DNA of 64,000 nucleotides from Extibacter muris (GCF_004345005.1 NZ_SMMX01000011.1:1-64000), one strand, 5' to 3'; positions 28,419 to 37,478 are shown, counted from the stretch's first letter. Made by a program: numbers and translations. Notes: a model not told the origin generated them from the letters alone.

Positions 28419-28489
28419 CAGAGATAGCCGAGTAAACGTAAAGTATTAATAAATGCCTGGAAGGCGATATAATAAGGAGGATATTCAAA

Positions 28490-29683
28490 ATGGCTAAAGC
28501 TAAATTTGAAAGAAACAAACCACATTGCAATATCGGTACTATCGGTCACGTTGACCATGGTAAGACAACTTTGACAGCTGCTATCACAAAGACTCTTTCT
28601 CAGAGAGTAGAAGGTAACGCTGCAGTAGATTTTGAGAACATCGACAAGGCTCCGGAAGAAAGAGAACGTGGTATCACAATCTCTACAGCTCACGTTGAGT
28701 ACGAGACAGACAAACGTCACTACGCACACGTTGACTGCCCGGGACATGCCGATTACGTTAAGAACATGATTACAGGAGCTGCTCAGATGGATGGTGCTAT
28801 CCTTGTCGTAGCTGCTACTGACGGTGTTATGGCTCAGACAAGAGAGCATATCCTGCTTTCACGTCAGGTAGGCGTTCCTTACATCGTAGTATTCATGAAC
28901 AAATGTGACATGGTTGATGACGAAGAACTCCTTGAATTAGTAGAGATGGAAATCCGTGAACTGCTTGACGAATATGAATTCCCGGGCGATGATACGCCAA
29001 TCATCCAGGGTTCTGCTCTTAAGGCTCTTGAAGATCCTTCAGGAGAATGGGGCGACAAGATTATGGAGTTGATGGATGCAGTTGATTCTTATATCCCAGA
29101 CCCACAGCGTGCAACAGACCAGCCATTCCTTATGCCTGTAGAGGACGTATTCTCTATCACAGGACGTGGAACAGTTGCTACAGGTAGAGTTGAGCGTGGT
29201 GTTCTTCATGTATCTGAGGAAGTTGAAATCGTTGGTATCCATGAAGAGACAAGAAAGACAGTCGTAACTGGTATCGAGATGTTCCGTAAGCTGCTTGACG
29301 AAGCTCAGGCTGGTGACAACATCGGTGCGCTTCTCCGTGGTGTTCAGAGAGATGAGATTGAAAGAGGACAGGTTCTCGTTAAACCAGGTTCTGTAACATG
29401 CCACAAGAAATTTACAGCACAGGTATACGTTCTTACAAAAGATGAAGGTGGACGTCATACTCCATTCTTCAATAACTACCGTCCACAGTTCTACTTCAGA
29501 ACAACAGACGTTACAGGTGTCTGCAACCTGCCGGACGGCGTAGAGATGTGCATGCCTGGCGACAACGTAGAGATGACGATTGAACTGATTCATCCGGTAG
29601 CTATGGAGCAGGGTCTTCGTTTCGCTATCCGTGAAGGCGGACGTACAGTAGGATCAGGCCGTGTTGCTAAGATTATCGAGTAA
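28490..29683 (+). CDS. tuf: Elongation factor Tu
   Basis: EF-Tu, 397 residues, delivers aminoacyl-tRNA to the ribosome. GHVDHGKTT (G1), [24 protein letters not shown] (G3) and NKCD (G4) are intact, and the C-terminal barrel ends in [12 protein letters not shown]. An AAGGAGG site precedes it. Codon choice is strongly biased (tct, gct, ctt, gtt), as expected for a very highly expressed gene, unlike the accessory genes around it. Confidence 0.99.
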   Translation: MAKAKFERNKPHCNIGTIGHVDHGKTTLTAAITKTLSQRVEGNAAVDFENIDKAPEERERGITISTAHVEYETDKRHYAHVDCPGHADYVKNMITGAAQMDGAILVVAATDGVMAQTREHILLSRQVGVPYIVVFMNKCDMVDDEELLELVEMEIRELLDEYEFPGDDTPIIQGSALKALEDPSGEWGDKIMELMDAVDSYIPDPQRATDQPFLMPVEDVFSITGRGTVATGRVERGVLHVSEEVEIVGIHEETRKTVVTGIEMFRKLLDEAQAGDNIGALLRGVQRDEIERGQVLVKPGSVTCHKKFTAQVYVLTKDEGGRHTPFFNNYRPQFYFRTTDVTGVCNLPDGVEMCMPGDNVEMTIELIHPVAMEQGLRFAIREGGRTVGSGRVAKIIE

Positions 29684-29716
29684 TCTGATGATATAAAGGC
29701 ATAAAGCATATAACTG

Positions 29717-29746
29717 CCCGGGAAACTTCGGTTTCCCGGGTTTTTT
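29717..29746 (+). terminator. Terminator after tuf
   Basis: A perfect 10-bp stem CCCGGGAAAC with a TTCG tetraloop and six T bases. Confidence 0.96.
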
Positions 29747-29786
29747 ATGACATAATGGAGAAAGGTTTTCCGGGAGGAGAGAGCTG

Positions 29787-30531
29787 ATGGACGGTGAGAT
29801 ATTAATTATTGGAGCTGCAATCATTGACGTGCTTGCATGTCCGGTGGATGAGAACGTATTCAGAGCCGGTTCCCTGCCTGCGCATGAGATACGCATGTCC
29901 ACAGGGGGAGACGCGCTGAATGAGGCGACGGTGCTGGCCCGTATGGGGAAACGTGTGAGGCTTGCCACGGCCATCGGGAAAGATATGGCCGGCAGGATGC
30001 TGGCGGAACACTGTGCAGCAGAAGGCATCACACTTGAGGAGGGCTGCTTCTGTGATGATATGGACACAGGCATCAATATTGTGCTCGTGGAGGGCAGCGG
30101 GGAGAGAAGCTTCCTCACCAGTCTGCGCGGACATGACAAAATGTAAAAACAAGGAGACGGCAGAAGACCTTGCTCCTGCCCTTGCCTATGTCGACTATCT
30201 GTTTGCCAATGCGGCGGAGGCATCCCTTATAACAGGCGCGGAGAACCCGGAAGAGTCCGCCGCCCTGCTGGTGAGCGCTGGCGCGGCAAATGTAGTGGTC
30301 AAATGTGGGGGAGACGGATGTATCGTGCGCAGTACAGATGCCTGCTTCGCCGTACCGGCCGAGCCCGGGGTACGCTGCATCGATACGACGGGAGCCGGGG
30401 ACAGCTTTGCCGCAGGCTTTCTCAGCGCGCTCTCAGAAGGACGGGCGTTAAAGGAGTGCGCTGAATATGCCAACAGGTGCGGTGCGCTTGCGGTTGCATC
30501 GGTTGGAGCTACGGAATGGAGCAAAGCTTGA
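29787..30531 (+). pseudogene. PfkB-family sugar kinase gene with internal deletion
   Basis: The first 112 codons encode the start of a PfkB carbohydrate kinase (IIGAAIIDVLACPVDENVF, MSTGGDALNEATVLARMG, TGINIVLVEGSGERSFLTS). At about 30120 the frame is lost. The matching sequence resumes in another frame with VCADMTKCKNKETAEDLAPALAYVDYLF and contains the ATP/anion-hole motif DTTGAGDSFAAGF. Full-length family members have about 320 residues, so roughly 70 central residues are missing and the junction is out of frame. The C-terminus also seems cut at a direct repeat that begins at 30526. Not functional as it stands. Confidence 0.82.
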
Positions 30532-30580
30532 AAAGTAAATGCCATTACATGGCGCTTCCTTTTCTGCGTGTGGTATAATG
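30526..30580. repeat. Direct repeat, copy 1
   Basis: 55 bases starting GCTTGAAAAGTAAATGCC and ending TGTGGTATAATG. The same sequence recurs 126 bases downstream, identical over 43 bases, then a 2-base gap, then identical over 12. Copy 1 covers the 3' end of the broken pfkB gene and carries an extended -10 box (TGGTATAAT). Confidence 0.9.
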
Positions 30581-30630
30581 ATTGCACGTGCGTGCAATCC
30601 AAGGCTATCGCCTTGCCGCCGTTACCGGCG
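30581..30630. repeat. Three short hairpins between the direct repeats
   Basis: Three inverted repeats follow one another: ATTGCACG/CGTGCAAT (30581-30598), AAGGC/GCCTT (30601-30614) and CCGCCG/CGGCGG (about 30615-30630). No protein is encoded here. Confidence 0.7.
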
Positions 30631-30651
30631 GATTATACCCGGCAATCCACC

Positions 30652-30708
30652 GCTTGAAAAGTAAATGCCATTACATGGCGCTTCCTTTTCTGCGCTTGTG
30701 GTATAATG
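30652..30708 (+). repeat. Direct repeat, copy 2, carrying the uraA promoter
   Basis: The second copy of the repeat ends in TTGTGGTATAATG. Its extended -10 element TGGTATAAT (30699-30707) is the best promoter for uraA, whose start lies 48 bases on. Confidence 0.8.
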
Positions 30709-30754
30709 GGGAGCGAGAGTAAAATTAGAAAAGAACAGATGAGGAGGAAATGAA

Positions 30755-32014
30755 ATGGAAGGTCGTAAGATTATCCAGGTAGAGGACAAGGTTCCTTTCC
30801 GGCAGCTCGTGCCGCTCAGTATCCAGCACATGTTTGCCATGTTCGGGGCATCCGTGCTCGTTCCGTTTATCTTCGGAATCAACCCGGCAATCGTGTTATT
30901 TATGAACGGCGTAGGTACACTATTGTTTATCGTGATTACAAAAGGAAAGGCGCCGGCTTATCTCGGATCCAGCTTCGCATTCCTGGCACCGGCGGGTATC
31001 GTGATAAGTGAGATGGGATATCAGTACGCACTTGGAGGATTTGTTGTAGTCGGTTTCTTCGGATGTGTGCTTGCGTTGGTTATCTACAAGTTCGGATCCG
31101 AATGGATAGACATCGTGCTGCCGCCCGCTGCCATGGGGCCGGTAGTGGCGCTTATCGGTCTGGAGCTGGCTGGTTCGGCGGCAGGTAACGCAGGGCTTCT
31201 GGATGAGAAGATTGACAGCAGAAATGTAATCGTATTTATGGTGACGCTCGGTGTAGCCGTATTCGGCAATATCGTGTTCCGCAAGTTCCTCTCCGTTATA
31301 CCGATACTTATAGCAGTTATCGCGGGATATGTGGCCGCAGTCTGCTGTGGGATGGTGGATTTCGGACAGGTGGCTGCCGCATCATTGCTGGAGATGCCGA
31401 ATTTCCAGACGCCCCGCTTCAGCATAGAGGCGATTCTGATTATCCTTCCGGTGCTGCTGGTCATAGCATCTGAACATATCGGGCATCAGGTGGTGACGAG
31501 CAAGATTGTGGGAAGAGATCTGCTCAAAGATCCCGGCCTCCACCGTTCCCTGCTCGGAGACAATCTCTCCACTATGTTATCCGGTATGATCGGCTCTGTC
31601 CCTACAACGACATACGGGGAGAACATCGGAGTCATGGCAGTCACGAAAGTATACAGTGTGCGCGTCATCGCAGGAGCAGCGGTGCTCTCCATCATCTGTT
31701 CTTTTGTCGGCAAGCTGTCCATGCTCATCCAGACCATTCCGGGACCGGTCATAGGAGGAATCTCTTTCCTGCTCTATGGCATGATCGGGGCATCCGGTAT
31801 CCGCATCCTGGTCGATTCCCAGGTGGATTACGGAAGATCCAGGAACCTGACCCTGACATCTGTCGTATTCGTAACCGGCTTGTCCGGCATTGCGGTAAAG
31901 TTCGGAAATATACAACTGACAGGTATGGTGCTGGCATGTATCGTCGGAATGATGCTGAGCCTTATCTTCTATATACTGGATAAGCTGAAACTGACCAATG
32001 ACAGAGATGAATGA
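30755..32014 (+). CDS. uraA: Uracil permease (NCS2 family)
   Basis: A 419-residue NAT/NCS2 nucleobase transporter with about 14 hydrophobic segments, probably a proton-uracil symporter. Typical blocks are LSIQHMFAMFGASVLVP near the start, GSSFAFLAPA, ASEHIGHQVVTSKIVGRDL and GSVPTTTYGENIGVMAVTKVYS, the latter two forming the substrate region. A GAGGAGG site lies before the ATG. It is transcribed alone, from a promoter inside the repeat upstream, and ends at a large palindrome. No PyrR-type leader is seen. Confidence 0.94.
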   Translation: MEGRKIIQVEDKVPFRQLVPLSIQHMFAMFGASVLVPFIFGINPAIVLFMNGVGTLLFIVITKGKAPAYLGSSFAFLAPAGIVISEMGYQYALGGFVVVGFFGCVLALVIYKFGSEWIDIVLPPAAMGPVVALIGLELAGSAAGNAGLLDEKIDSRNVIVFMVTLGVAVFGNIVFRKFLSVIPILIAVIAGYVAAVCCGMVDFGQVAAASLLEMPNFQTPRFSIEAILIILPVLLVIASEHIGHQVVTSKIVGRDLLKDPGLHRSLLGDNLSTMLSGMIGSVPTTTYGENIGVMAVTKVYSVRVIAGAAVLSIICSFVGKLSMLIQTIPGPVIGGISFLLYGMIGASGIRILVDSQVDYGRSRNLTLTSVVFVTGLSGIAVKFGNIQLTGMVLACIVGMMLSLIFYILDKLKLTNDRDE

Positions 32015-32027
32015 TGAGGGACACGGC

Positions 32028-32081
32028 AAAATGAATTGGGGACGGAGGTTTTTAAAAAAAACCCCGTCCCCAATTCATTTT
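32028..32081. repeat. REP-like palindrome acting as terminator after uraA
   Basis: Perfect 18-bp arms AAAATGAATTGGGGACGG (32028-32045) and their complement (32064-32081) enclose an AGGTTTTT/AAAAAAAACC core that can pair too. The GGGGACGG-type palindrome is like the repeats mobilised by REP-associated (IS200/IS605-like) transposases in many genomes. It begins 13 bases after the uraA stop and has T tracts on both strands, so it can end transcription either way. Confidence 0.75.
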
Positions 32082-32112
32082 CCGCAGTAACTTTGAGATT
32101 AAAAATAAATAC

Positions 32113-32160
32113 AGAGTGCACTCTAAAAGTCTTGCATTTCTGCGGGATTAATGATAAAAT
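32113..32160 (+). promoter_or_regulatory. Promoter with a perfect palindrome before the unknown gene
   Basis: AGAGTGCACTCT (32113-32124) is a perfect 12-base palindrome just upstream of a promoter TTGCAT (32132-32137), 17-bp spacer, TAAAAT (32155-32160). Confidence 0.6.
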
Positions 32161-32221
32161 TTAAGAGTATTTTAAGAAACGCTTTACTGTGATGCAGCGA
32201 CAGCGAAGGAGAATTTCATAT

Positions 32222-32755
32222 ATGACAGGAAGAGAGCTATTAGAAAAACTGCTTGCTTCTTATGAGGCGAGCTATGACATAGAACGAACCTGCAGTATCA
32301 ATGGGGATATATATGATGCACACGCGGCTTTTAGTGTGACCAGTGCCAAGTATGTCCTCGTCAAGAAGGCAGAACTGTGGCGGGCAGACTGCTTTGAGCA
32401 CGTGTTTTTTCGTGTGAAGGACAGTCTTGGAGTGGACGACTTGGAGCGTTTCAGATTACAGGTTGCCTCATACATAGAACCGCAGCTCGTAAGAGGCGGA
32501 AAGAAATGGCCCGAAAAAAATCATATGTACACATACATTACGGGCGTGTTCATCTGTGAAAACGGCATCCCTGAGGAAGCCAGGCAGGCGGTGAAGAGTT
32601 TCCGCTTCGTGAAAAATTATAATTGGACAGTCCGCGGTTACAGCGAGGTAAGGATTCTCGTTTTTGACATGGAGAATAAGAAAGTCTTCGGCAACCGCGC
32701 GGCCAAAGACCTGGTGAAAGGCTATACTAAGGCCAAAGTAATAGGGCCTTTTTAG
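32222..32755 (+). CDS. Protein of unknown function, 177 residues
   Basis: I do not recognise this family. It starts MTGRELLEKLLASYEASYDIERTCSINGDIYDAHAAF, has no signal peptide or membrane segment, and is rich in aromatic and basic residues. The C-terminal half (VKSFRFVKNYNWTVRGYSEVRILVFDMENKKVFGNRAAKDL) looks like an alpha/beta domain. The ATG at 32222 has an AAGGAG site 10 bases upstream; a start at 32189 would add eleven basic residues. It has its own promoter with a palindrome and is followed by cstA after 70 bases, so the two may be co-transcribed. Confidence 0.75.
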   Translation: MTGRELLEKLLASYEASYDIERTCSINGDIYDAHAAFSVTSAKYVLVKKAELWRADCFEHVFFRVKDSLGVDDLERFRLQVASYIEPQLVRGGKKWPEKNHMYTYITGVFICENGIPEEARQAVKSFRFVKNYNWTVRGYSEVRILVFDMENKKVFGNRAAKDLVKGYTKAKVIGPF

Positions 32756-32825
32756 CAGCCAGCCGGAAAGCTGAAGGAGTCCGGCCGGTATACAGAACAA
32801 AAGAAGGAATGAGGAGGAAAACAAA

Positions 32826-34562
32826 ATGAATGGTATTGTAGTATTGTTAGCGGGCATTGCGATTCTTATCATCGCCTATGTCACCTACGGCAAATGGCTT
32901 GCCAAACAGTGGGGCGTAGACCCGTCCAAGGACACGCCTGCACATACGGAAGAGGACGGTGTGGATTATGTCCCTGCAAAGGCACCTGTCCTGCTCGGAC
33001 ATCATTTTTCATCCATTGCAGGAGCCGGGCCGATCAACGGACCTATCCAGGCGGCAGTATTCGGATGGGTGCCCGTATTATTATGGGTGCTGATTGGAGG
33101 AATCTTCTTCGGCGCTGTCCATGACTTCGGCGCATTGTTTGCGTCCATCCGCCATAAAGGACAGTCCATGGGCGAGGTCATCGCGGACTCCATGGGAACA
33201 AAAGCAAAGAAGCTGTTTATCACGTTCTCTTATCTTACATTGATTCTCGTAGTTGCAGCCTTTGCCTCTATAGTTGCCAATACATTTATGGCTACATATA
33301 CGGAGAGCGGGGCGGTAGACGTGGCAGCCAGCGCTGCCAACGCCAGAACTGCCATGATATCTATATTATTTATCGTAATTGCTGTCGTATTCGGCTTTCT
33401 CGTATACAGACGGAACGCATCGCTTGGCGTATCGACTATCGTAGGCGTCATTGCTATCGTTGCATGCATGGCAATCGGATTTAACTGGCATCCACTATAC
33501 TTGAGCAGCACTACATGGATGATAATCGTAGGTATCTACATCACCGTAGCGTCTGTGACACCTGTGTGGATTCTGCTGCAGCCAAGGGACTATCTGAGCT
33601 CTTTCCTGCTCTACTTCATGATGGCTGTGGCAATCGTGGGAATCGTCGGCAGCGCGTTTACAGGCGGTGCCAGCATGGATATTCCTGCATTCACAGGATT
33701 CAAAGACACGCTGGCGCCGACCGGGGCATCGCTCGGCTATCTGTTCCCGGCCCTGTTCGTGACAATTGCCTGTGGCGCTATATCAGGCTTCCATTCGCTC
33801 GTCGGATCCGGTACGACGGCAAAACAGCTGAACAATGAAAGAGATGCCCGTCCGATTGCATACGGCGGTATGCTCATCGAGTGTGCGCTTGCTATCATTT
33901 CACTCTGCGCGGTAGGTTACATCTGGGCGAACTATGCCTCAGGAGAGACGGTTACACCGACCGTCGTATTTGCTACCGGCATCTCCAAGATGGTAGGTTC
34001 CATTCCGGGTCTGGCAGCAACAGAAGAAGTCGCTTACTCCATGCTTGTGCTTGCAGTGTCTGCATTCTGCCTGACATCGCTCGATACCGCGACACGTCTG
34101 GCCCGCTATATGTTCCAGGAGTTCTGGCTCAATCCGGGAGAGACGATTGCGGAAGCGACAGGATATAAGAAGGTGCTTACGAATCCGATTGTAGCTACGG
34201 TTATTACGGTGATACTCGGAGTCGGCCTCGGACTGACAGGATATGCGAACGTGTGGCCTCTGTTCGGAGCGGCGAACCAGCTGCTTGCGGCACTGGGACT
34301 GCTCGGCGTGGCCACATGGCTCGGCAAGGCAGGGAAGAACAACAAGATGTTCTATATCCCTATGGCATTTATGCTTGTAGTCACGATTACATCACTCTGC
34401 TTTACGATCAAGTCCAACGTAGCAGGCATCGCCCTGGGAGGCGAAGGCGTGTCATGGTGCTACGTACGTACGATTATCGCGGTTCTGCTCGTAATCCTTG
34501 CAGTAGTGCTTGCGGTTGACGGCATCAGGACGCTGATGAAGCAGGACAAAAAGGCTGCCTGA
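32826..34562 (+). CDS. cstA: CstA family carbon starvation protein / transporter
   Basis: A polytopic membrane protein of 578 residues with the CstA core: YGKWLAKQWGVDPSKDTPA, LGHHFSSIAGAGPINGPIQAAVFGWVPVLLWVLIG, GAVHDFGALFASIRHKGQSMGEVI, and IACGAISGFHSLVGSGTTAKQL. CstA-type proteins import peptides or pyruvate under carbon limitation. A GAGGAGG site precedes the ATG, and a terminator follows the gene. The substrate here cannot be told apart by sequence. Confidence 0.92.
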   Translation: MNGIVVLLAGIAILIIAYVTYGKWLAKQWGVDPSKDTPAHTEEDGVDYVPAKAPVLLGHHFSSIAGAGPINGPIQAAVFGWVPVLLWVLIGGIFFGAVHDFGALFASIRHKGQSMGEVIADSMGTKAKKLFITFSYLTLILVVAAFASIVANTFMATYTESGAVDVAASAANARTAMISILFIVIAVVFGFLVYRRNASLGVSTIVGVIAIVACMAIGFNWHPLYLSSTTWMIIVGIYITVASVTPVWILLQPRDYLSSFLLYFMMAVAIVGIVGSAFTGGASMDIPAFTGFKDTLAPTGASLGYLFPALFVTIACGAISGFHSLVGSGTTAKQLNNERDARPIAYGGMLIECALAIISLCAVGYIWANYASGETVTPTVVFATGISKMVGSIPGLAATEEVAYSMLVLAVSAFCLTSLDTATRLARYMFQEFWLNPGETIAEATGYKKVLTNPIVATVITVILGVGLGLTGYANVWPLFGAANQLLAALGLLGVATWLGKAGKNNKMFYIPMAFMLVVTITSLCFTIKSNVAGIALGGEGVSWCYVRTIIAVLLVILAVVLAVDGIRTLMKQDKKAA

Positions 34563-34606
34563 CATCAGGGGCAGGCGAAGAGAGAAGGGCTATAAGATTA
34601 CAGATG

Positions 34607-34637
34607 AACCGGCGCGGCATTGGCTGCGCCGGTTTTG
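34607..34637 (+). terminator. Terminator after cstA
   Basis: A 9-bp stem AACCGGCGC (34607-34615 with 34626-34634) and a TTTT tail. Confidence 0.85.
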
Positions 34638-34739
34638 CTATGGAGCCCCCACTTTCTGAAGCTTACATCTATCCATCATAATACCGCCTTCTTTCCATTT
34701 GCAGTAGGGTATGACAAAATGGATGAAACGGAGGGCAGG

Positions 34740-35766
34740 ATGAAGAGAGAGAATTTTTTCAGGAAGAGATCCGGGGATAACAAGATACGGTTTCCTATCA
34801 AAAACAAGATAATGATGCTCACCGCGATGGCGGCCCTGCCATTTCTGACCATGGTCGTGTATCTGCTTATCACTATGATGAATTACAGCCGTGCCTACGA
34901 TGATATCGTAAGGAACCTTGCCATTGCCAATAATTATAACCTGGATTTCAAAGAGGAGATGGATGAGAGCCTGTACAAGCTTGTAGTCGGATATGTTACA
35001 TTTGACAATATATCCGAGAAAGACACGCTGAAGGATCCGTATGTCATGATTGATGAGCTTCGCAGCGAGTTCACGAAGCTTATGGATATAACGACGGAGA
35101 CGGAGAGCAGGCTCTGGCTGGAAAGCCTGCTGCGCAATATCGACACATTGGAGATGAGGGTGGACGACATTGTGGAGAGCGTATCTGCGGGCGAGCGGTA
35201 CGATGAGAATATAGAAGAGCTGGACAACAATATATATATTCTGACAGAACTGATTCAGGATGACATCCAGTATTACATATGCTACCAGACGCAGAGCATG
35301 GAAGAGGTTACCAATAACCTCAACCGCCGGATGAATGATTTCATCGTCATATGCATCATATTGGTCCTCCTTCTCGTGGCGGCGGTGACAGTGGTGACCG
35401 TCCTGATAGCTTCGGGCATCCTACGGCCGATAAGAGAGCTCTATGTTGCCACCGAGAAGATAGCGGAAGGCGATTTTGAAGTGCGGGCCAGTGCGGATTC
35501 CCGGGACGAGATCGAGGTGCTGGTCCACGGATTCAATAATATGGCAGGAAATATGCAGGGGCTGATCAGTAAGGTGAAGGAAGACGAACAGAAGATGAGG
35601 AGGGCAGACCTGCGGCTTTTGCAGGAGCAGATCAACCCTCACTTTCTGTACAATACGCTGGATACGATCGTCTGGCTGATCGAGGGCAACTAGACAGAAC
35701 AGGCGGTAGATATGGTGGTCACGTTATCCGACTTCTTCCGGCTGGTGCTCAGCAAAGGAAAGGGGC
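34740..35766 (+). pseudogene. YesM/LytS-type sensor histidine kinase, truncated with an amber stop
   Basis: The product has a basic N-terminus, a membrane segment at about 23-45, an extracellular sensor part, a second membrane segment around 200-225, a HAMP domain (SGILRPIRELYVATEKIAEGDFEVR) and the start of a His-kinase domain with the phospho-acceptor box [25 protein letters not shown]. Here a TAG (35691) stands where the family has Gln. The frame stays recognisable after it ([23 protein letters not shown]) to about 35766, then joins a piece of an L-arabinose isomerase gene. The ATPase domain is missing, so no kinase can be made. The ATG at 34740 has a GGAGGG site. Confidence 0.85.
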
Positions 35767-35770
35767 AAAA

Positions 35771-36205
35771 GGTACTTCCTTCATGGAAGACTATACATAC
35801 AACCTGGTTCCGGGTAAAGAAGGAATCCTTCAGGCCCATATGCTGGAAGTGTGCCCGTCTTGTATTTACTGCAAAAGAAGGTACCGCGGTGGCGACATCG
35901 CTCATCGACCTGGGAGGCCGGTTCCGGCTTATCATCAACAATGTAAATTGTAAACAGACAGAAAAGCCGATGCCGAAACTTCCGGTAGCCACGGCATTCT
36001 GGACGCCGGAGCCGAATCTCCAGACCGGAGCCGAAGCATGGATTCTGGCGGGAGCGCACATCACACCGCATTCTCCTATGACCTGAGTGCGGAACAGATG
36101 GGCGACTGGGCAGAAGCCATGGGAATCGAGGCGGTATACATCGATAAAGACACTACGATACGGCAGCTTAAGAACGAACTCAGGTGGAACGCGGCGGCTT
36201 ACTGA
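35771..36205 (+). pseudogene. araA: L-arabinose isomerase, C-terminal remnant with two lesions
   Basis: Directly after the kinase fragment the sequence encodes [29 protein letters not shown]. After a frame-changing deletion near 35865 it reads [31 protein letters not shown] and MPKLPVATAFWTPEPNLQTGAEAWILAG. A single missing G at about 36053 changes frame again before FSYDLSAEQMGDWAEAMGIEAVYID and LKNELRWN. These are the last parts of AraA, in order. The first 330 or so residues are absent. The region has no start of its own. Confidence 0.82.
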
Positions 36206-36243
36206 TTTCCCTGTTGCAATCCGTACCAGACTGTGCTACAATT

Positions 36244-36270
36244 CAGATACCCTAATTGCAGGGGTATCTG
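36244..36270. terminator. Hairpin between convergent araA remnant and deoR-type gene
   Basis: CAGATACCC (36244-36252) pairs with GGGTATCTG (36262-36270). It is placed just past the end of the minus-strand regulator gene; the tails are only moderately T-rich. Confidence 0.5.
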
Positions 36271-36272
36271 AT

Positions 36273-37055
36273 TTACGTATTTTGAATCCTATATTTGGGA
36301 TATTCTATATGCACCTCTTTCGTTTCAAGAAGCCTTTCCGTTTGTTTATCAAAGGAGGCATCGCAGATGAGGGTCTGTATCGGGGCCCATGTTTCTACAA
36401 GAAAGATTCCGTTCGAGTTAAATTTCGTGTGGTCCGCAAGCAGATAGTTGTGGGCTGAGTTCTGTAGTATGGTTCTTTTCACATCGATTCCGGTCGTCGC
36501 ATTGTCGAAGAAGCCCCCGGCGGAGAAACCTCCGCAGGAAATAAAGGCCGTATCCACGAATATCTGCCGGGCCATATTGATCGTCGCCTCGGAGTCAAGC
36601 GTGACGCCATCGGTATGTGAGAGATAGCCGCCCATGATGAACAATTTTACATTCTGATAGTCCTTCAGATAGTTCAGGATAGCTGTACTGGCTGTGTAGA
36701 CGGTCAGGGAATGCGTCCGGGGGAGCAGCTTGAGCAGCTCTAGCACGGTCGTGCTCGCATCCAGAAAGACGGAGGACGACTCCAGAAGGTGGGGCAGTGC
36801 AAGGCGGGCAATCGCCTGCTTATACTCAGTACCGTTCATGGAACGATAATAAAAAGAAAGCTCTGCCTTACTGTTGTCGGCTATGAGAGCTTTCCCGTAT
36901 TTCCGTGAGACGAGCCCGTTCTGTTCCAGCTTGTCCACATATCGGCGCACCGTGACCGGTGATATGTTGAAATAACGGGCAATATGGTTGATAGATACCT
37001 CGCTGTGTTTCTTGATATAATCATATATGAGCGACTGCCTGGATGCTGACTTCAT
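36273..37055 (-). CDS. DeoR/GlpR family regulator
   Basis: A 260-residue sugar-operon repressor type. The N-terminal DeoR helix-turn-helix reads YIKKHSEVSINHIARYFNISPVTVRRYVDKLEQNGLVSRKYG; the C-terminal DeoR sensor domain has the usual FLDASTTVLELLKLLP, MGGYLSHTDGVTLDSEA, FISCGGFSA and LLADHTKF blocks, which bind phosphorylated sugars. The start at 37055 has a GGGGGG-type site. It is transcribed away from the large sugar cluster and is the best candidate for its repressor, or for control of the lost arabinose genes. Confidence 0.9.
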   Translation of the reverse strand: MKSASRQSLIYDYIKKHSEVSINHIARYFNISPVTVRRYVDKLEQNGLVSRKYGKALIADNSKAELSFYYRSMNGTEYKQAIARLALPHLLESSSVFLDASTTVLELLKLLPRTHSLTVYTASTAILNYLKDYQNVKLFIMGGYLSHTDGVTLDSEATINMARQIFVDTAFISCGGFSAGGFFDNATTGIDVKRTILQNSAHNYLLADHTKFNSNGIFLVETWAPIQTLICDASFDKQTERLLETKEVHIEYPKYRIQNT

Positions 37056-37087
37056 TGGGAACCCCCCTTTTTGCAAATCTTATAATG

Positions 37088-37116
37088 ATTATAGATAGCG
37101 CGATTAGGGATGTCAA
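37088..37116 (-). promoter_or_regulatory. Promoter of the DeoR-type gene
   Basis: On the minus strand TTGACA (37116-37111) and TATAAT (37093-37088) are 17 bp apart, a perfect consensus. Confidence 0.85.
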
Positions 37117-37139
37117 GAAAGCATTTTCGTATGTGGTCT

Positions 37140-37469
37140 TTAGGAGCTGTGCAGGTATTCGTCTATAATTATGTGTATGATCGCCCGGGTTCTCGGGCTC
37201 AGTTTCTTGTATTTCCCGATCAGGGCCTGCTCATCAGAATTCAGGGCATACTCCGCCACGGGCTCGATCTTATGAGGGATGGAAGTATAGCCGGCAAGGT
37301 AGTCGATAGAAGTTTCAAAATAATCCGCCATATTTTTTAATGTCTCCAGATTCGGTTCCGCAATTCCTTTTTCATACTTATATATTGACTGCTGGCTTGT
37401 ATGCAGCAGGTCTGCCAGCTGCTGCTGGCTCAATCCTCTTTGTATTCTGAGCTTTTTTAGATTATCCAT
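37140..37469 (-). CDS. XRE family transcriptional regulator
   Basis: A 109-residue protein with an N-terminal Cro/C1-type helix-turn-helix (LKKLRIQRGLSQQQLADLLHTSQQSIYKYEKGIAEPNLETLKNMADYFETSIDYLAGY) and a short C-terminal helical part (LIGKYKKLSPRTRAIIHIIIDEYL). The start ATG at 37469 has an AAAGGA site 10 bases upstream; a GTG at 37478 is too close to it. It is divergent from the sugar cluster and may control it or itself. The effector is unknown. Confidence 0.9.
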   Translation of the reverse strand: MDNLKKLRIQRGLSQQQLADLLHTSQQSIYKYEKGIAEPNLETLKNMADYFETSIDYLAGYTSIPHKIEPVAEYALNSDEQALIGKYKKLSPRTRAIIHIIIDEYLHSS

Positions 37470-37478
37470 AGTATTCAC

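Noticed and set aside
32173-32190. CcpA cre site in the leader of the unknown gene
   Set aside because: AAACGCTTTA looks similar, but the fixed TG and CG positions of the cre consensus are not met.
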